From: Neurospora tetrasperma FGSC 2508
Taxonomy: Eukaryota > Ascomycota > Sordariomycetes > Sordariales > Sordariaceae
NCBI RefSeq assembly: GCF_000213175.1
Contig: NW_009799101.1
Location: forward strand, 3,485,236 to 3,549,235
DNA length: 64,000 bases
Direction: 5' to 3'
Under the pieces are notes generated by a model. It ran no database searches. It saw nothing but the letters and a program-made list of their open reading frames with translations, and had not been told where the DNA came from. Shown here one piece after another: positions 12,084 through 23,439 of this stretch (its first letter is position 1; each line of letters opens with the position of its first letter). The translations under genes and the position numbers were made by a program.

Positions 12084-14237
12084 ACTTGTACTAGCGAAAT
12101 ATGTGGTCGTTGGCGAAGAAATGATGCTACTAGATTCTGCGGGTCAAAGTTCAGAGCAGTCCGTTCCCATTCCAGATTGCAAGTTGATATCCTTTAAAGA
12201 ATCGTGTCAATCATTGTGGGGGTGTGATAATAGTTGAGACTAATGGTGGTGTGGGGGGAGCTAGGGTAGCTGTCGCGGCGGGGGCACTTATGTCATCTGA
12301 CGTCGGCTCATTTCGATGCTCTTTTGAGCTTGAACGGTGTATAATGTGAATTGTTCACTTCCAAAATGAAAAAGTGAGGGCAAATTCGAGTTGGTATTTG
12401 ACATCGGGGCAGGACGATGGCGTTGCTCTTCGCGATTTCAAACGGGAGGGGATGAATGGACAAAGTGCGATTAAGGGGGAGGTTGGCGGCGCGGCGTGTG
12501 TAAGTGGTCCATCCGGCACCAATGTGCCAGCCCCCGCCGTCGACATGTGAGACTGCCCGCCGACCGTGCTCTCCCGGCCTCCAATGCACCGACCGGATTT
12601 AGGTCCAGCGACCTGAGTTTCATTACCTACCTCTAGCCACCCGGCCAGCAAAAGGGCTGCTGTTGGTTTGAGTGTTTCACTGCATTACTAACAAGGCCGA
12701 ATCCCCCTGCCTTGGGTGCATGGCTTGCCGGCTTCCATGGGATGCCGTCGCCCATCCGGGCATGGGACCTGGACGGGAGTGGGAGTGTGGTTGCGCCTGC
12801 CAATCCTCAGGGAGCGGGCAATGGATCACTGCAGCTTGGTTGATAAGCATCATGGGGTAGGAGCAGCCTATCAATCGCCCTTGCCGCGGACATGTCCTTT
12901 GAGAATGGCGCATTTCTTCCCAGTACGGCTTGACAGCAAGCAGCAAGCACACCTCAGTCCCGTTCTGAGCCGTCCCGCAGGCTGGAGACCCGAGAGAACT
13001 CCACCGAAACCGTCCATGAACGACGGGAGCCTTGCCTCGCCCAGCGCAACGGCGTCTTCACAGTTCCTCTTTTTCCATCAATTTGCACCTTGTCTGCTGC
13101 TTCTCCATCTTCTGCTCGCACGCACCACCTCAACACTTCTCAACTGAAAGGAACACACGCACCAAAGCACGCTCCGCACACAGAACGTCGAGTCAATTCA
13201 GACCTTGACTTCAGTTTCTCTTTGTATCTTCCGAGTCAGACGTACCACACCGTCAACGGCCTCGAAACAGGTTCCTTTCTCTAGCACGCACTCGCGTCTT
13301 CAGGCTCTTGTTCTGCAATCCGGTAGAGCGCTAGACTCGGGCAACATCCTTCGGTTCCGCCATCCACAAAGACGTCAGGTCAACAACGCCGGCCTCATCC
13401 CTCTACATACTGACCACCGCGTCCCGTCCTTCCCGTCGACCCCCGATCACCGCTCCCGCCAGACGTGCACTTGACGTTTATTCATAGACGCCATCGAAGC
13501 TTTGTGCAAAGACCGGCCCCCCGCCATTCTCTTGGGTGAAATAGGCCGAACGACATTCACGCCCAAGCTCCACCTGCGGCCATACCCAGCTTGTCCGTGG
13601 TGGATCGAGAATACTCTCAAATCTCGAATTCGCTCGCTGCTCCCGCGCCAACCCATTACCCCTCGACGTATCTTCTTCCTGGCCTCTCTGCAAACCTTAC
13701 TCTTTGGCACCCCCCTGACAATTCCTCCTGTCGCGCTCGTTTGTGGTGCTGGTCCCTGTTGAACGCCTTATACGTCTCTCAACTCGCCTTGGCGACCAGC
13801 AGCCACAATCCGACAACAGTCTCAACCCGAACCCCTCACGCTTCCGCTATCAGCTCAGTGTCTCCAACGCCACCCAAACTGTACAAGCAAAAAGACTTAC
13901 GTTGGTAGTGTCTAGCGAAGGATACACTCAGGTGTGTGGGAACCATTGCACAAGACCGCGGTGGTCCTTTGCGGGCGATGAGGGGGAGGGTGGACCTCGA
14001 TATCTGAATTGCAGACAGGGTCGAGGTCATATCAAGACGGCCTCCAGCTTGCGACAGGCACAGTCATACACCAGTAGATACGCTTACAAGGCCGTAGTCA
14101 ACATAGGAGTCGCAACCCGTCCATTCCTTGGTTCATCCTAATAGTATCTTCCGATCCCTCCACTCCGCCAGCTACACTGGGCACATATATCCAACGTCCA
14201 CAATTTGCCATCACTCCTCCGTCCTCGCCATCTGGGT
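12084..14237. other. spacer and probable long 5' leader of the downstream gene
   Basis: The first half (to about 12900) is plain spacer with GC-rich patches. From about 13000 the plus strand becomes C/T-rich and A-poor, typical of fungal promoters and long 5' leaders. Several short upstream frames occur between 13090 and 14141, so the gene at 14238 may be controlled by upstream ORFs or a leader intron. None resembles a protein family. Confidence 0.45.
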
Positions 14238-16358
14238 ATGGATCCGCGCTTCATCGTCACCCGCGAAGAACTATACGATGTCCAGATGGACTTGAAGCGC
14301 CTTCATTCCATCCAGCATCAGCACTCAGAGCGGTTACGATTGTTGGAAAAACGCCAGGCCGACGATGCCGCCTTGAAGTCTGTCTGGAGTTCGCCGTTCC
14401 CAAGTATGCTCGGGACGACAACCCCTCAGCATGGTCAGATTTTCGCAGCTCACGATAGTCCTTTTGTCAATCAGGGCTTCACTAACAACACTTCAGGGCC
14501 AGTTCACTTGCCAGCCAACGATCTATTTGACGATCTTGACGAGCAGGGCCAAAACTTGCTTGGTAGACTGCAGCTTGAGCCTGAAGACGAGCCTATACGA
14601 CGAGGGGTAGCATCGAGGGCGAATAGTGTGCGGTTCGATGAAAGCGCTCTGCACGGATGGGGTGGCCATCATGGCACCCGTCACTCGACCGAATATGGCT
14701 TAACGCGCCCTGGAAGTGGCATGGGAGGCCATCCGATGACTGAGCGCTCTTCGTCTCACAAGTCTGATGGGAGGCATAGCTCTGCCGGCCATTCTGTTCA
14801 TTCAGTGCATTCAACCGCCTCTGGCCGAGCTAGCAGTCTCGGTCTTGATACCAACTTCTCGATTGGTGGGGTGGAGGACGACTCTCCCCTTGATGTCCCG
14901 GAACCTCCCCCAGGCTTCTTTTATCTGGGTGCAGCTCCGTCCATCATCCGCTGTTGCTTGACTGATAACATCACGAACAAAAGGTTGCTCTATGCCGTCG
15001 TCTGTACTGGTTCACAAAAGTCAACAGTGGACTATAGTGTGGTTAAAGACCTGAACCTAACCAACCAAATGCAAAGAGGAATGGACGGCATTTACAGGAT
15101 CGATCTTCCGGTTTTCCTTACCGAAGCTAGAGTCATTCAATCCAACTCTAGGTCTGTCAGCCCGGTTCACCCACTACCGCCCAGCATCACGTGTTCCTTT
15201 GAAGTGACAGGCATGGATCAACCAGAAAGTCCTGAAACCAGGAAGAGCATCCGCGTCTTTATCGGTAACCACACGTTGAGGTTGCATAGTGCAGACCTTC
15301 TGCTTTCTCAAAACTCAATGACATTGTATGGTACCGACAGGGACAAGCTTTCTGTACCCTTTGTTCGACCTGAGGACGATGCAGTGTTCAAGAATCTTGC
15401 AGTCACGAATATGGCCCCTGGGAATAAGCCCAAGCTGAACGCTGCCGCGCCCGAGTTCGTTGCTGGAGACAGAGCCGCAAAACCGTCGGCCAAAAGCAAC
15501 GAAGAACCGGTCCCCAAGCAGAATGGAGATGTTGTCTCGGAGGGAGCACTGCCGTCGCCTGTGAGGTCGCCAAGTCAACCAGTGAAGACGACCACTGAGG
15601 CAACCAGCACGGCTTCAAATGAAGCGAGTGGAGGGTATGATAAGGAGCAACCTCAACAGGAGCAACAGCAGCAGCGGCCACCATCCGCTCCAGCCGATTC
15701 TGTAGTCCTTGAAGACGTCTCCAGAGACGCTGCCAAAGAAAATTTTACGCCTACTTCAACGACCGACACCGCTCGCCGGGAACCTAGCGCGGCCATCAGG
15801 ACTCCGTGGCGACAAACGGCTGCCAGTCTTGCCGATAAGGAAAGCACCCCGCTGAGCGGCTACCAGCCAGCTGCAAGAGGTCGCAGTATGAAGATCTTAC
15901 GGCCGACAAAGATATCTTCCATTAGCAGCAACAGCACTGCCGGTCCAAACTCACCGTCAACTACCCGGTCGACGGGTGCGTTCGAATCTCCCTCCATTCC
16001 GCGGTCTAACGGAACTGATCTGCGACGGACCAAGGGCTCAACAGCTAGCGCTGCTGTGGCGGAAGACAGTCAGAGCAACACTAGCAGCCCTACGGTAGGC
16101 AGCTGGGGTCCCTCCAAACGCAGTCTGAGCACCAGTGCTAGCGCTTCCAACCTTGGAAACTTGGAAGGTGGCAAGGGCATTGAGACTAGAGAGCAAAGGT
16201 CTTCGTCACTGGCAACCACGGTGAGCAGTCCCATGCATCAGGATGGACTTAAGACACCGACGGCTCCCAGATCGGCCACAAATCCTCTTGGTAGTGCATC
16301 TGCTTTTGCTTGGATGGGAAATAAAACGACGGGTAAGGCGTCTGCCAGTCCGTTGTAG
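14238..16358 (+). CDS. conserved fungal protein of unknown function with a degenerate aspartyl-protease-like core
   Basis: A single exon encodes 706 aa. The start at 14238 gives MDPRFIVTREELYDVQ, followed by a short coiled coil (about residues 10-50, heptad-like with many Arg/Lys/Gln/Leu). A Ser/His-rich low-complexity region follows. A compact domain lies at about 229-390, beginning LGAAPSIIRCCLTDN. The last 300 residues are disordered, rich in Ser/Thr/Pro/Gln, with SSNS and SPST motifs. Within the domain, LYAVVCTGSQKSTVDYSVVK has the layout of a retropepsin-like active-site strand (hydrophobics-D-T/S-G-A/S followed by an amphipathic helix), but Cys stands where catalytic Asp would be. It is probably a structural, non-catalytic domain. 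I recall homologues across Sordariomycetes without a characterised role. An ORF extension upstream would need a TTG start, so ATG is chosen. Confidence 0.85.
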   Translation: MDPRFIVTREELYDVQMDLKRLHSIQHQHSERLRLLEKRQADDAALKSVWSSPFPSMLGTTTPQHGQIFAAHDSPFVNQGFTNNTSGPVHLPANDLFDDLDEQGQNLLGRLQLEPEDEPIRRGVASRANSVRFDESALHGWGGHHGTRHSTEYGLTRPGSGMGGHPMTERSSSHKSDGRHSSAGHSVHSVHSTASGRASSLGLDTNFSIGGVEDDSPLDVPEPPPGFFYLGAAPSIIRCCLTDNITNKRLLYAVVCTGSQKSTVDYSVVKDLNLTNQMQRGMDGIYRIDLPVFLTEARVIQSNSRSVSPVHPLPPSITCSFEVTGMDQPESPETRKSIRVFIGNHTLRLHSADLLLSQNSMTLYGTDRDKLSVPFVRPEDDAVFKNLAVTNMAPGNKPKLNAAAPEFVAGDRAAKPSAKSNEEPVPKQNGDVVSEGALPSPVRSPSQPVKTTTEATSTASNEASGGYDKEQPQQEQQQQRPPSAPADSVVLEDVSRDAAKENFTPTSTTDTARREPSAAIRTPWRQTAASLADKESTPLSGYQPAARGRSMKILRPTKISSISSNSTAGPNSPSTTRSTGAFESPSIPRSNGTDLRRTKGSTASAAVAEDSQSNTSSPTVGSWGPSKRSLSTSASASNLGNLEGGKGIETREQRSSSLATTVSSPMHQDGLKTPTAPRSATNPLGSASAFAWMGNKTTGKASASPL

Positions 16359-17214
16359 AGTACGGTATTGCAGCGCGAATATCAGGAAGAGGAGAAATGT
16401 CGACCATGCATTACTAAAAAGTCAAAGAAAAAAAACCAGTTGTTAGGTTGGGCTTAGCATCCGTATGTTGAACCCTCAGTGTGCCCGGGTGGAAACGAAG
16501 AGCTAAAACTATGCGTACAAAAGTGAAGAGCAAAGCGAAGGGAAGCGTGAGCCAAGTTGGGCACATAAACAGGTATTACTATGTCTTGAAAAAGCTGAAT
16601 AATAACGAGTATTGTCGAAGTTCAAATAACTAGACCTCCTGTGCCAGACATGACCTGATAACTCTGTGTGTCTTGAGCTTAGACTACGGGCGAGGGAGAG
16701 GGAAAGCGTGTGAAGGTGCAGTGTCCGGCTGACATGTCTATCTATCAGTGATATGCCAAATAGGTGCTTCGATCTCGCGTACCCTGAGGATATCTGGGTT
16801 CCAGGATAATGAGCTCGCTCCACCTTCTTCTTTTTTACCCCCTTCCTCCCCATGTGGGTTGGTTTTTATTCTGGCTGGTGGGTGATGATTTAAAAATGGC
16901 ACTCCCTTAACACTAACAAAAGCTCATTAGTTGGTCGCTGACGTTACGGCCTTGAAGTGAGAAAGGGGGTGACGCCTCGGGGTAACAGCAACACGCGAAA
17001 CGGGATGAAGATGGACGACAGACACAAGGAGAATTACAAGTCTAGAGATTTGTTTGGATTGCCATTGTCCATCTATTTGTGGGTAAAAATACTAGTCTCT
17101 ACCCTATATATCCAAGGCCAAGTCGCCTCGTTACAATCATAATTGCGCTAATCCCACTCTCCCATTATAGCATGTCGTAGTCGTAGGTGGCCTGTCGTCT
17201 GGAGGCGTCCGCGT
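16359..17214. other. convergent 3' spacer, no gene seen
   Basis: 856 nt between convergent genes, AT-richer than the flanks, likely 3' UTR sequence. No coding frame or RNA gene is supported. Confidence 0.55.
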
Positions 17215-17811
17215 CTAGTTCTGCGAGTACAGGCACTTGACGGGGTTCTCGGCAACGACGACGCGGGCGGCGATGCTGAGGCAGTCGGTGTAGCCGGCCG
17301 GGTTCTCGATGCCGACGTAGGGCAGGATGCGGTACGAGGAGTCGGCGCCGCTGGGGCAGGCGAGGAAGGCGTCGCTGCCGGCGAAGGTGAGGTGCTGCGA
17401 GGCCTCGTCGATGGCCCAGCCGCCGCGCTCGGCGTTGCGCGGGGCCGGCTCGGCGCCCGTCGTGTACTGCATCATGCCCTGGCCCATGCCGGAGCGGTCG
17501 ACGAAGAGCTGCTGCCACGGCTTGCCCTCCGTGTAGAGGGACAGCGTGCCGTCGGCCTTGTTGAGCACAAAGGTGGCGCTGTTCTGGGCCGGGCTGTTGT
17601 AGCAATCGGCGTCCTGGTTGGACAGGTTGGTGAAGATGCCCTTGTGCTCGGCGCCCCAGGCGGTCAGGTGCACGGGGCTGGCGGACCGGATCGACATGAC
17701 GCCAAAGATGACCTGGTCCGGGCTGGTGGTGCCGGCCTCCTGGGAGGTGGGGGCGCCGAAGACGCCGGTGGCGGCCGAGAGGGCGCTGAGGGCAAGGGTG
17801 GTGAACTGCAT
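17215..17811 (-). CDS. phiA: PhiA-type secreted cell wall protein
   Basis: A single exon encodes 198 aa, close to the roughly 185 aa of Aspergillus PhiA. A clear signal peptide (MQFTTLALSALSAATGVFGA, cleavage near residue 20) precedes a conserved PhiA-like body with the SIRSASPVHL block. The chain continues through DADCYNS and an AxAGSDAFLACP-like block, and ends with a C-terminal Cys (KCLYSQN). PhiA is an abundant wall-associated protein needed for phialide and conidium development in Aspergillus nidulans; roles elsewhere are less clear. Codon use is strongly GC-ending (CGC, GTC, GCC), fitting high expression. The longer in-frame extension upstream (to 18006) has no suitable ATG close by and would bury the signal peptide, so 17811 is chosen. 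Confidence 0.88.
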   Translation of the reverse strand: MQFTTLALSALSAATGVFGAPTSQEAGTTSPDQVIFGVMSIRSASPVHLTAWGAEHKGIFTNLSNQDADCYNSPAQNSATFVLNKADGTLSLYTEGKPWQQLFVDRSGMGQGMMQYTTGAEPAPRNAERGGWAIDEASQHLTFAGSDAFLACPSGADSSYRILPYVGIENPAGYTDCLSIAARVVVAENPVKCLYSQN

Positions 17812-17966
17812 GGTAATGGTTGGGTGGGTGGTTGTTGTGAGGGTGCGTTGATAGCGAATGTGGGTAGTTGAGATGATTAAGATTGGATGTATTAAGAGGC
17901 AAGTAGCAGTTGTGATGATATTGCGAGTGAGGAGCAAAAGGAAGCCGTTATAACTTGGAGAGATGC

Positions 17967-17982
17967 CGTTAATATATACAAG
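17967..17982 (-). promoter_or_regulatory. putative TATA box of the phiA-type gene
   Basis: On the minus strand a TATATATTAA word lies about 160 nt upstream of the ATG at 17811. The position suits a TATA box with a leader of about 120 nt, in keeping with a highly expressed secreted protein. It is a motif match only. Confidence 0.35.
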
Positions 17983-19273
17983 TAGCCGCCCGCCGACGGC
18001 CGACATCCGTCATCTCCAATCTCGACGTCTTCGAGTAGCTCGTAGCGAGCCTCTGCAGCCTTCAGTCAACTCCGTATACTCCAAGCGAAGCGCGATACGA
18101 GTTCAGGTCCTCCTGACCGATGTCATCGGCTTTGACCGTTGAAGCTAAGTGGTAGGTCAAGCGGGCCAAGCCGTACCGGCGTTCTAGCTTCGGAACCCGG
18201 CTCTCTTGTAAACGCCCAAGGGCTGCGTTCATTGGCCGTGATGACGAGGGAAAGAGCTGATCATTGCATAAAGGCATCGTATGGAAAATGTTTGGAAACT
18301 CCACGAATGAAAACTGACGATGATTTACATCGCGCTGTCCACTAGAGGTTTTACTTGTACTAGGGTCTATACGAGATCTGAGGATACGATGACGGCCTCG
18401 GTTCCGCTTTGGGTGGGTAAGCCAAGACCTGGGCGTGGAAAAGGGACTAGAAGACGGGTAAGACCGAAATCTCACTCCCGCCGTCGAATGCATTACATAA
18501 CAAGACAATCTAACAACTCGCCCGTCCTAAAGGCACCGACACGCCGGTCGGTACCAAACTCAAGCCAGCCTGGAACTGTCGTTTCCAATAATAACTGACC
18601 CTTCCTAGCTCATGTCAATTCGTATTGAAGACGGACATGATGTTACCAAAACGTTCCCTTTCATGTTGATCAGGTTCACCTCCTTACACCGCTTCGGGCT
18701 TTTTGTTTGATTGTTTGGCGAGACTCGAACTCCCCAGTGTCGCCTCAACTCAGCCTCCATCTCGCATTCCTACATAGCGAAGGATTTTGCCATAAAATTA
18801 CTGACTTGAATAACTAGAAACGCCGAACGAGGGTATTCCCAAGAGTGGGGAGTGCATATCCGGAATATATAAAATGAGACGTACCTTTTAAGCCCACCAA
18901 CGGAACTCCACACGCCCAAACAAAAATCCTATGTAAGTCCCAACTCCTTCTCTTCCGCCCGCTGCATCAACCTCACCACAACCCAATAAAATAGCCGGCT
19001 ACTGGGCGCGCTGCGTTTACTGGTTCAATCAGCATTTCGTTTGCAGTTTCTTTTCGTAAAGTTATGAAGAAGTATCAAAATAGGAGTGACTTCATAACTT
19101 GGCGCCAAAGGGAATAGTTTGGCTACCAATGTGTGAGAGGTATGTCCCATCTTATATTCCGGATACTCGATACCACGGTCGGTTTTGAAGCCTTGACGAG
19201 TACTAGTTCTCGTACAAATTTAATGCCCTGATATCTCTTTACCCCCTGAATACCTCGGAACATGCTGAGCCAT
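17983..19273. other. intergenic spacer, no gene seen
   Basis: Upstream sequence of phiA and 3' flank of the DUF6604-type gene. A TATATAAAA word near 18866 followed by GTAAGT near 18932 could mark an unrecognised plus-strand transcript, but no coding frame follows. A GGAGTTCGAGTC word on the minus strand near 18725 resembles a tRNA T-arm without the rest of a tRNA. Confidence 0.45.
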
Positions 19274-22200
19274 CTACATGACTAAACACTGATCCAGATC
19301 TGGGCCAACATCGCCCGAAGCAGCCGACCTAGGCCGGGGCCGGGGATCTTTTCCTACCTTCTCAGCCACGAACTCGATGTCGTCCCAGTAAATGAACTGC
19401 AAAAACCCTGCTCGCGGGTTCGTGAAAATATCAGCCATGACCTCCAAGCATTCCTCATCTTGCTCAATCATGGCCAATAGCGTCAGGCTCAGGCGCTTCT
19501 GTTTCGCGAGCGGGCCGCGGGCCTCCTTGTACGCGCGCACCCAAAGTGGGTTCCTCTTCTTCTCCAGCTCTTCCTCGATCCTCATGAAGACCGTGTAGAA
19601 GAACGTGGTCGCCCAAAGGAAGTTCAGGGCCGACAGCGGACGCTCGCCCGAGATGTCGGATTGGATGTCCAGCTTCATGAAATCGAGCATGTCGCGGTCG
19701 GCAAAGTCGACGCACTCACCTCCGGCAGCCATGCGCGCCTTACGCGTGGAGCGCGGATCGGACCGATCAGGGAAGCGGGAGTAACCGGGCTCCATGGCAT
19801 GGGCGACCCGCTCGGCGGGGATCTCGTTAGCCTTCATTTTCGTGGCCCGTAAAACCTCGATCGTTTTCGCCATGTTGAACATGTTTTCCTCGCTCATGCC
19901 CTTGGCTTTGGCCCTCTTGGTGATTTCTGTTTCCTCAATCCGTTTCTTGCCCGTAACAGGATCAGTAATGTGCTTTGCCTGGGTGATGCGAGCATGCCCA
20001 GCACCGAGGGGAAAGAGACATCGGCATCGGGAATGCGGTCGATGTTCCAACCCGCTTCGCGTAAGATAACCAGAGTGGATTTTTTCCGGAGAAAGTCATT
20101 GACTTTGGGGTTCAAGATCCCATGGATGTCTGCTGCCGAGGTAGCAACCCTTCTTACTTGTTGCCTTTCCCTTGGGGAGCCACGGTTGTCCACCATTGTT
20201 TGCAACGCCTTATCATAGTTCGCAACAGGCGGCTTTCCGTCGGGAAAGAAACACTGTGGGAAAAGCTCCTGTAAAGTTGCAAATAGGCCGACTGGCTTCT
20301 CGATGTAGCCTTCTTGAACTAACATGTTGTGCAAGTGTAGCAGCATCATGGGCTCAGGGAGGCGATCCCAGATCGTCATTCCGGATATATACGCTAACTC
20401 CAGACCTTCTTCGAGACCGGTACCGCAAAGGAAGGGCGAGTACTCCCACAGCCCGTTAGCATTGGTGTGAGAAAAGCGAGAAGGAGGGATGGTATTGAGA
20501 CCATGCATGTACTTGGATTCGCCGAGCCAATTCATATAGTCAAGATGAAATCCCTCGAGAATTTCGTTATTAGCCGCATGCCGCCTCATATCTCCGTGCA
20601 GTGCGCCATCTCTCTCAAAGAGCTGCTCTAGAACGTCGAATGCTTGAAGAATGCCTCGACCATCCCGCGTAACCTCGCGATCCAAGAAAAAGTCGACATC
20701 GCGACGGGGACGGAACCTATAGCTGGGCGGCGGTGCAACGACAACATGTCCCTTGAGGAGGTGATGTGACCAGCCCCTGGTCACGGTCAGCGAATCGACG
20801 ATGCATTGCAGTTGGAAGACATGATGGGGAAGAATCCGGTTTCGGACATCAGTGCCAGGCTTCTGCATAGCAAGAGAGGTTACGAAACCAGCAAACTCAT
20901 TTAGCCCAAACAGTCGCCGATGCTGGGCCCATGGGCCCGTTGGAGACCAGTCAACCTTTTCATATACGTGCTTCTCGCCCCGTAAAGTGTTGCGCTGAAC
21001 TACAATGGAAGAAAAGACATTGACCAGGTCATAGAGCCAGTTGATGGTATATGAGCGACGCCATCTGATACGCTCTTCCTTCGTAGCGTGCCTCAGGTCA
21101 AAGTTGGGATCCCAGTTCCTGATCTCTTCCAGCATCCGCTTCGTCGGCTTGCCCGTTCGCGTCTTTTGGAAATCGGTAACGAAATCAAGAAGATCGTGGT
21201 AGGCATTAATCAGGAACTGCTCCTTGATATCCACCTCCTGTTCTTCCTTTCTCTGTGGGGTATCGCTACCTGGCTCAAAGAACATTAGAAAGACGTGGAA
21301 CATGCCCTGCGCCTTCTCCACATTCCCACGGGTAATTGTATTCATAACGGTCTCATAGGAGTCATGGTCGGGGAATCGACAAACATCTCGGATGCAGAGC
21401 GCTGAACCATGGCGATGGCCATATTAGAAAGGGCACCCGCTACTGCGCTATTGAGCCCGTCATAGGCCACCTCGCGCCAGATGCCTTGCAAGTAGTTTCG
21501 GAGGGTCATGCATTCCTTGATAAGATCGTAAACAGCCATAAGGTAGTCCGTAACAATACCATCTTGATCTTGAATGATGCGGTAGCTCTCCAGTGGTACA
21601 CCTTCGAGAGATTCCGAGTCTTCCTTGGCGGGCGCAGTTTTGGGCTTTGAACTCTTCTTGGCTTTCCCCTTTTTGCCCTTCTTGCCTTTGCCTGGCTTGG
21701 TTTGTTTCCGTTGGCGCAAGACGTTGCTGTGGATTTCCTGAGGTCCTTCCTGGTCAGAGGCTTCGTCGGCTTCTGGAGACCGTTGAATCTCAAGAGCACC
21801 GAATTTGTTGGCCAGCAAGCGATCGAGTTCTTCCTTGACGTGCTCGGTGTTGGCCAGAAGGTCTGACTCGTCGGGCGAGGAATTGGGCTTCCATTTTCGA
21901 CCACCAAGCGCATCAAACGATTCTTTCAAGGCATTGATGAAGCGCATGTGAGAAGTATTGCTCTTCTCGACATCCGGGTCCGGAGTCCTGGCTGTCATCT
22001 GCTGAAAAGCGGCATGGGTAGCTGTTCTTGCCTCGATGACGGATTGAAAGAGGGCGAGAATAGTCGAGGGAACACTGTCGATATGCTTGCCAACGAACTT
22101 GGAAAGGGAAACCAGGCCTGCAACGGTGATCCCGGCCGAGGTGAGAGGCACCATAGGGGCGCCATCGATTCCATTCACAGGGCTATCGGACGCTGCTAGA

Positions 22201-22295
22201 GACTTGATGATGGAATTGGATGTCTGCACAATCCAATAGATGAGATAGCTGGTATCGCGCTTGTACGCTAGGTACGAGTTGCGCGTGGGCGCCAT
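19274..22295 (-). pseudogene. DUF6604-type large fungal protein, frame broken twice
   Basis: Three overlapping minus-strand frames (22295-21342, 21345-19894, 20050-19274) read as one protein of about 1000 aa. The N-terminus MAPTRNSYLAYKRDTSYLIYW fits the DUF6604 domain of large, uncharacterised fungal proteins. A Lys-rich stretch (near 21660-21700) separates it from the rest. The shift from frame 1 to 2 lies near 21368-21377, where GATTCCCCGAC leaves the frame that would read into YETVMNTITRG. The shift from frame 2 to 3 lies near 19988-19998, before RITQAKHITDP. Each fits the loss of one base, and neither spot has splice signals. Codon quality and domain sequence are otherwise intact over 3 kb. 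It is therefore either a very young pseudogene or an intact gene with two sequence errors. Function unknown. Confidence 0.68.
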
Positions 22296-22629
22296 AATAG
22301 AGCGCTTATCGGTGGCCTGGAAAAGGCGACAACGCAAAAAGGGCTTTTGATTGTTGTTGTTTAACGGAAGAAGAGAAACTGAAACCAGGGCAGCCTAAAT
22401 ACCTGGAAGGGAGTTTTGCCCAGTACCATCCAAGGCTGAATCGAGGTGTAGCTGTCTTGGACTAGAGGGCAAAACGATGTGTAGATGTGTGTGTTATGGA
22501 GAGAAGCTAGAGCAAAGAAGGAAAAGAAATGTGGAAGGCTAGAATGTAGAAAGGGTCCGGGTCGGGTGTGAGGGCTGGACCCACACAATCAGGGTGGGAT
22601 AGGCCCACCCGATAACAAGTTGTCCTCCA

Positions 22630-22735
22630 AGCCTGTCTCTTAGGATGCAAGGCTGAGTAGCTTAACAACCGCCTGATGCCCATTCTCTGCCGCTATATGT
22701 AGCGTTGTCCGTCATTTGCGTCAACCTTGCCAGTA
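22630..22735 (-). pseudogene. ankyrin-repeat relic
   Basis: On the minus strand the sequence reads DTGKVDANDGQ, then after a small shift LHIAAENGHQAVVKLLS. This is the core of an ankyrin repeat (DGxTPLHxAAxxGHxxVVKLL). The 'TP' part is lost and the frame is broken between the two halves. It sits upstream of the DUF6604-type gene and probably is the remnant of an ankyrin-domain gene. I cannot define the rest of that gene; the frame at 23071-22721 upstream shows no clear domain. Confidence 0.6.
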
Positions 22736-23384
22736 TCGCCTGAGCAGGGCGCCCATGACCACATTTCCCGAACTGACGCCACCGAGGTGGGAGAGCATGC
22801 ACAGGAATTTAAAGTGCGGCAGGATCAGGGACAGCGCGTTGGATGTCGTCCTTGGAGGCTGCCTGCTTCTGATCCTACATAGTAGAGCTGTGGTTGCCTT
22901 ATCGCTCTCAACACCGCTGTCACCTTGTTTCGCAGCCCTGGTATGCAGCTCTATGAGCTGATCGACTCGTTTACAAAGGTGTTGGCGGCTACGCCGGCAG
23001 TGTGTTGCAAGCCAACCACCATAGTTATAACATGCCAGGATAGAAGGGAAGAGGTAGGCTAATGCAGGCAAATGGAGGAGGTAGGTTTAAGGCAAGTATA
23101 TAAAGGAGGTCCATCATGATCAATTTGTCGTGATAGATCAAACCGTAATCCAACAAGACAAGAGCGAGAGATTCCCTTGCCACACTCTTATTTGCATATA
23201 TAGAGGTATAACTGGGCCGAGGAGGACTAGGAACTAATTAGGAATGGTCTTCTGATCGAGTGCAATCTTGGGCATTACCCGTGTAAAAGATCTAGCCGCA
23301 ATATCAGGACGGTCAACTTTTCTCGTAATCCGCCCAGTTATATCAATCTTTTTAGTGCCGCCTCCTACTACCGTCTTGCCTCCA
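22736..23384. other. spacer, probably degraded sequence
   Basis: This lies between the ankyrin relic and the 5S-like fragment. It may include more of the decayed ankyrin gene, but I see no further repeat. AT content rises toward 23200. Confidence 0.35.
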
Positions 23385-23439
23385 TATCGCCTGACTAGTA
23401 GTTGGGTCGGTGACGACCAGCGAATCCCAGGTGCTGTAT

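Noticed and set aside
18712-18745. tRNA T-arm-like word (GGAGTTCGAGTC) on the minus strand
   Set aside because: The T-stem has a mismatch, no matching acceptor stem lies at the right distance, and no D-arm or A box is seen.
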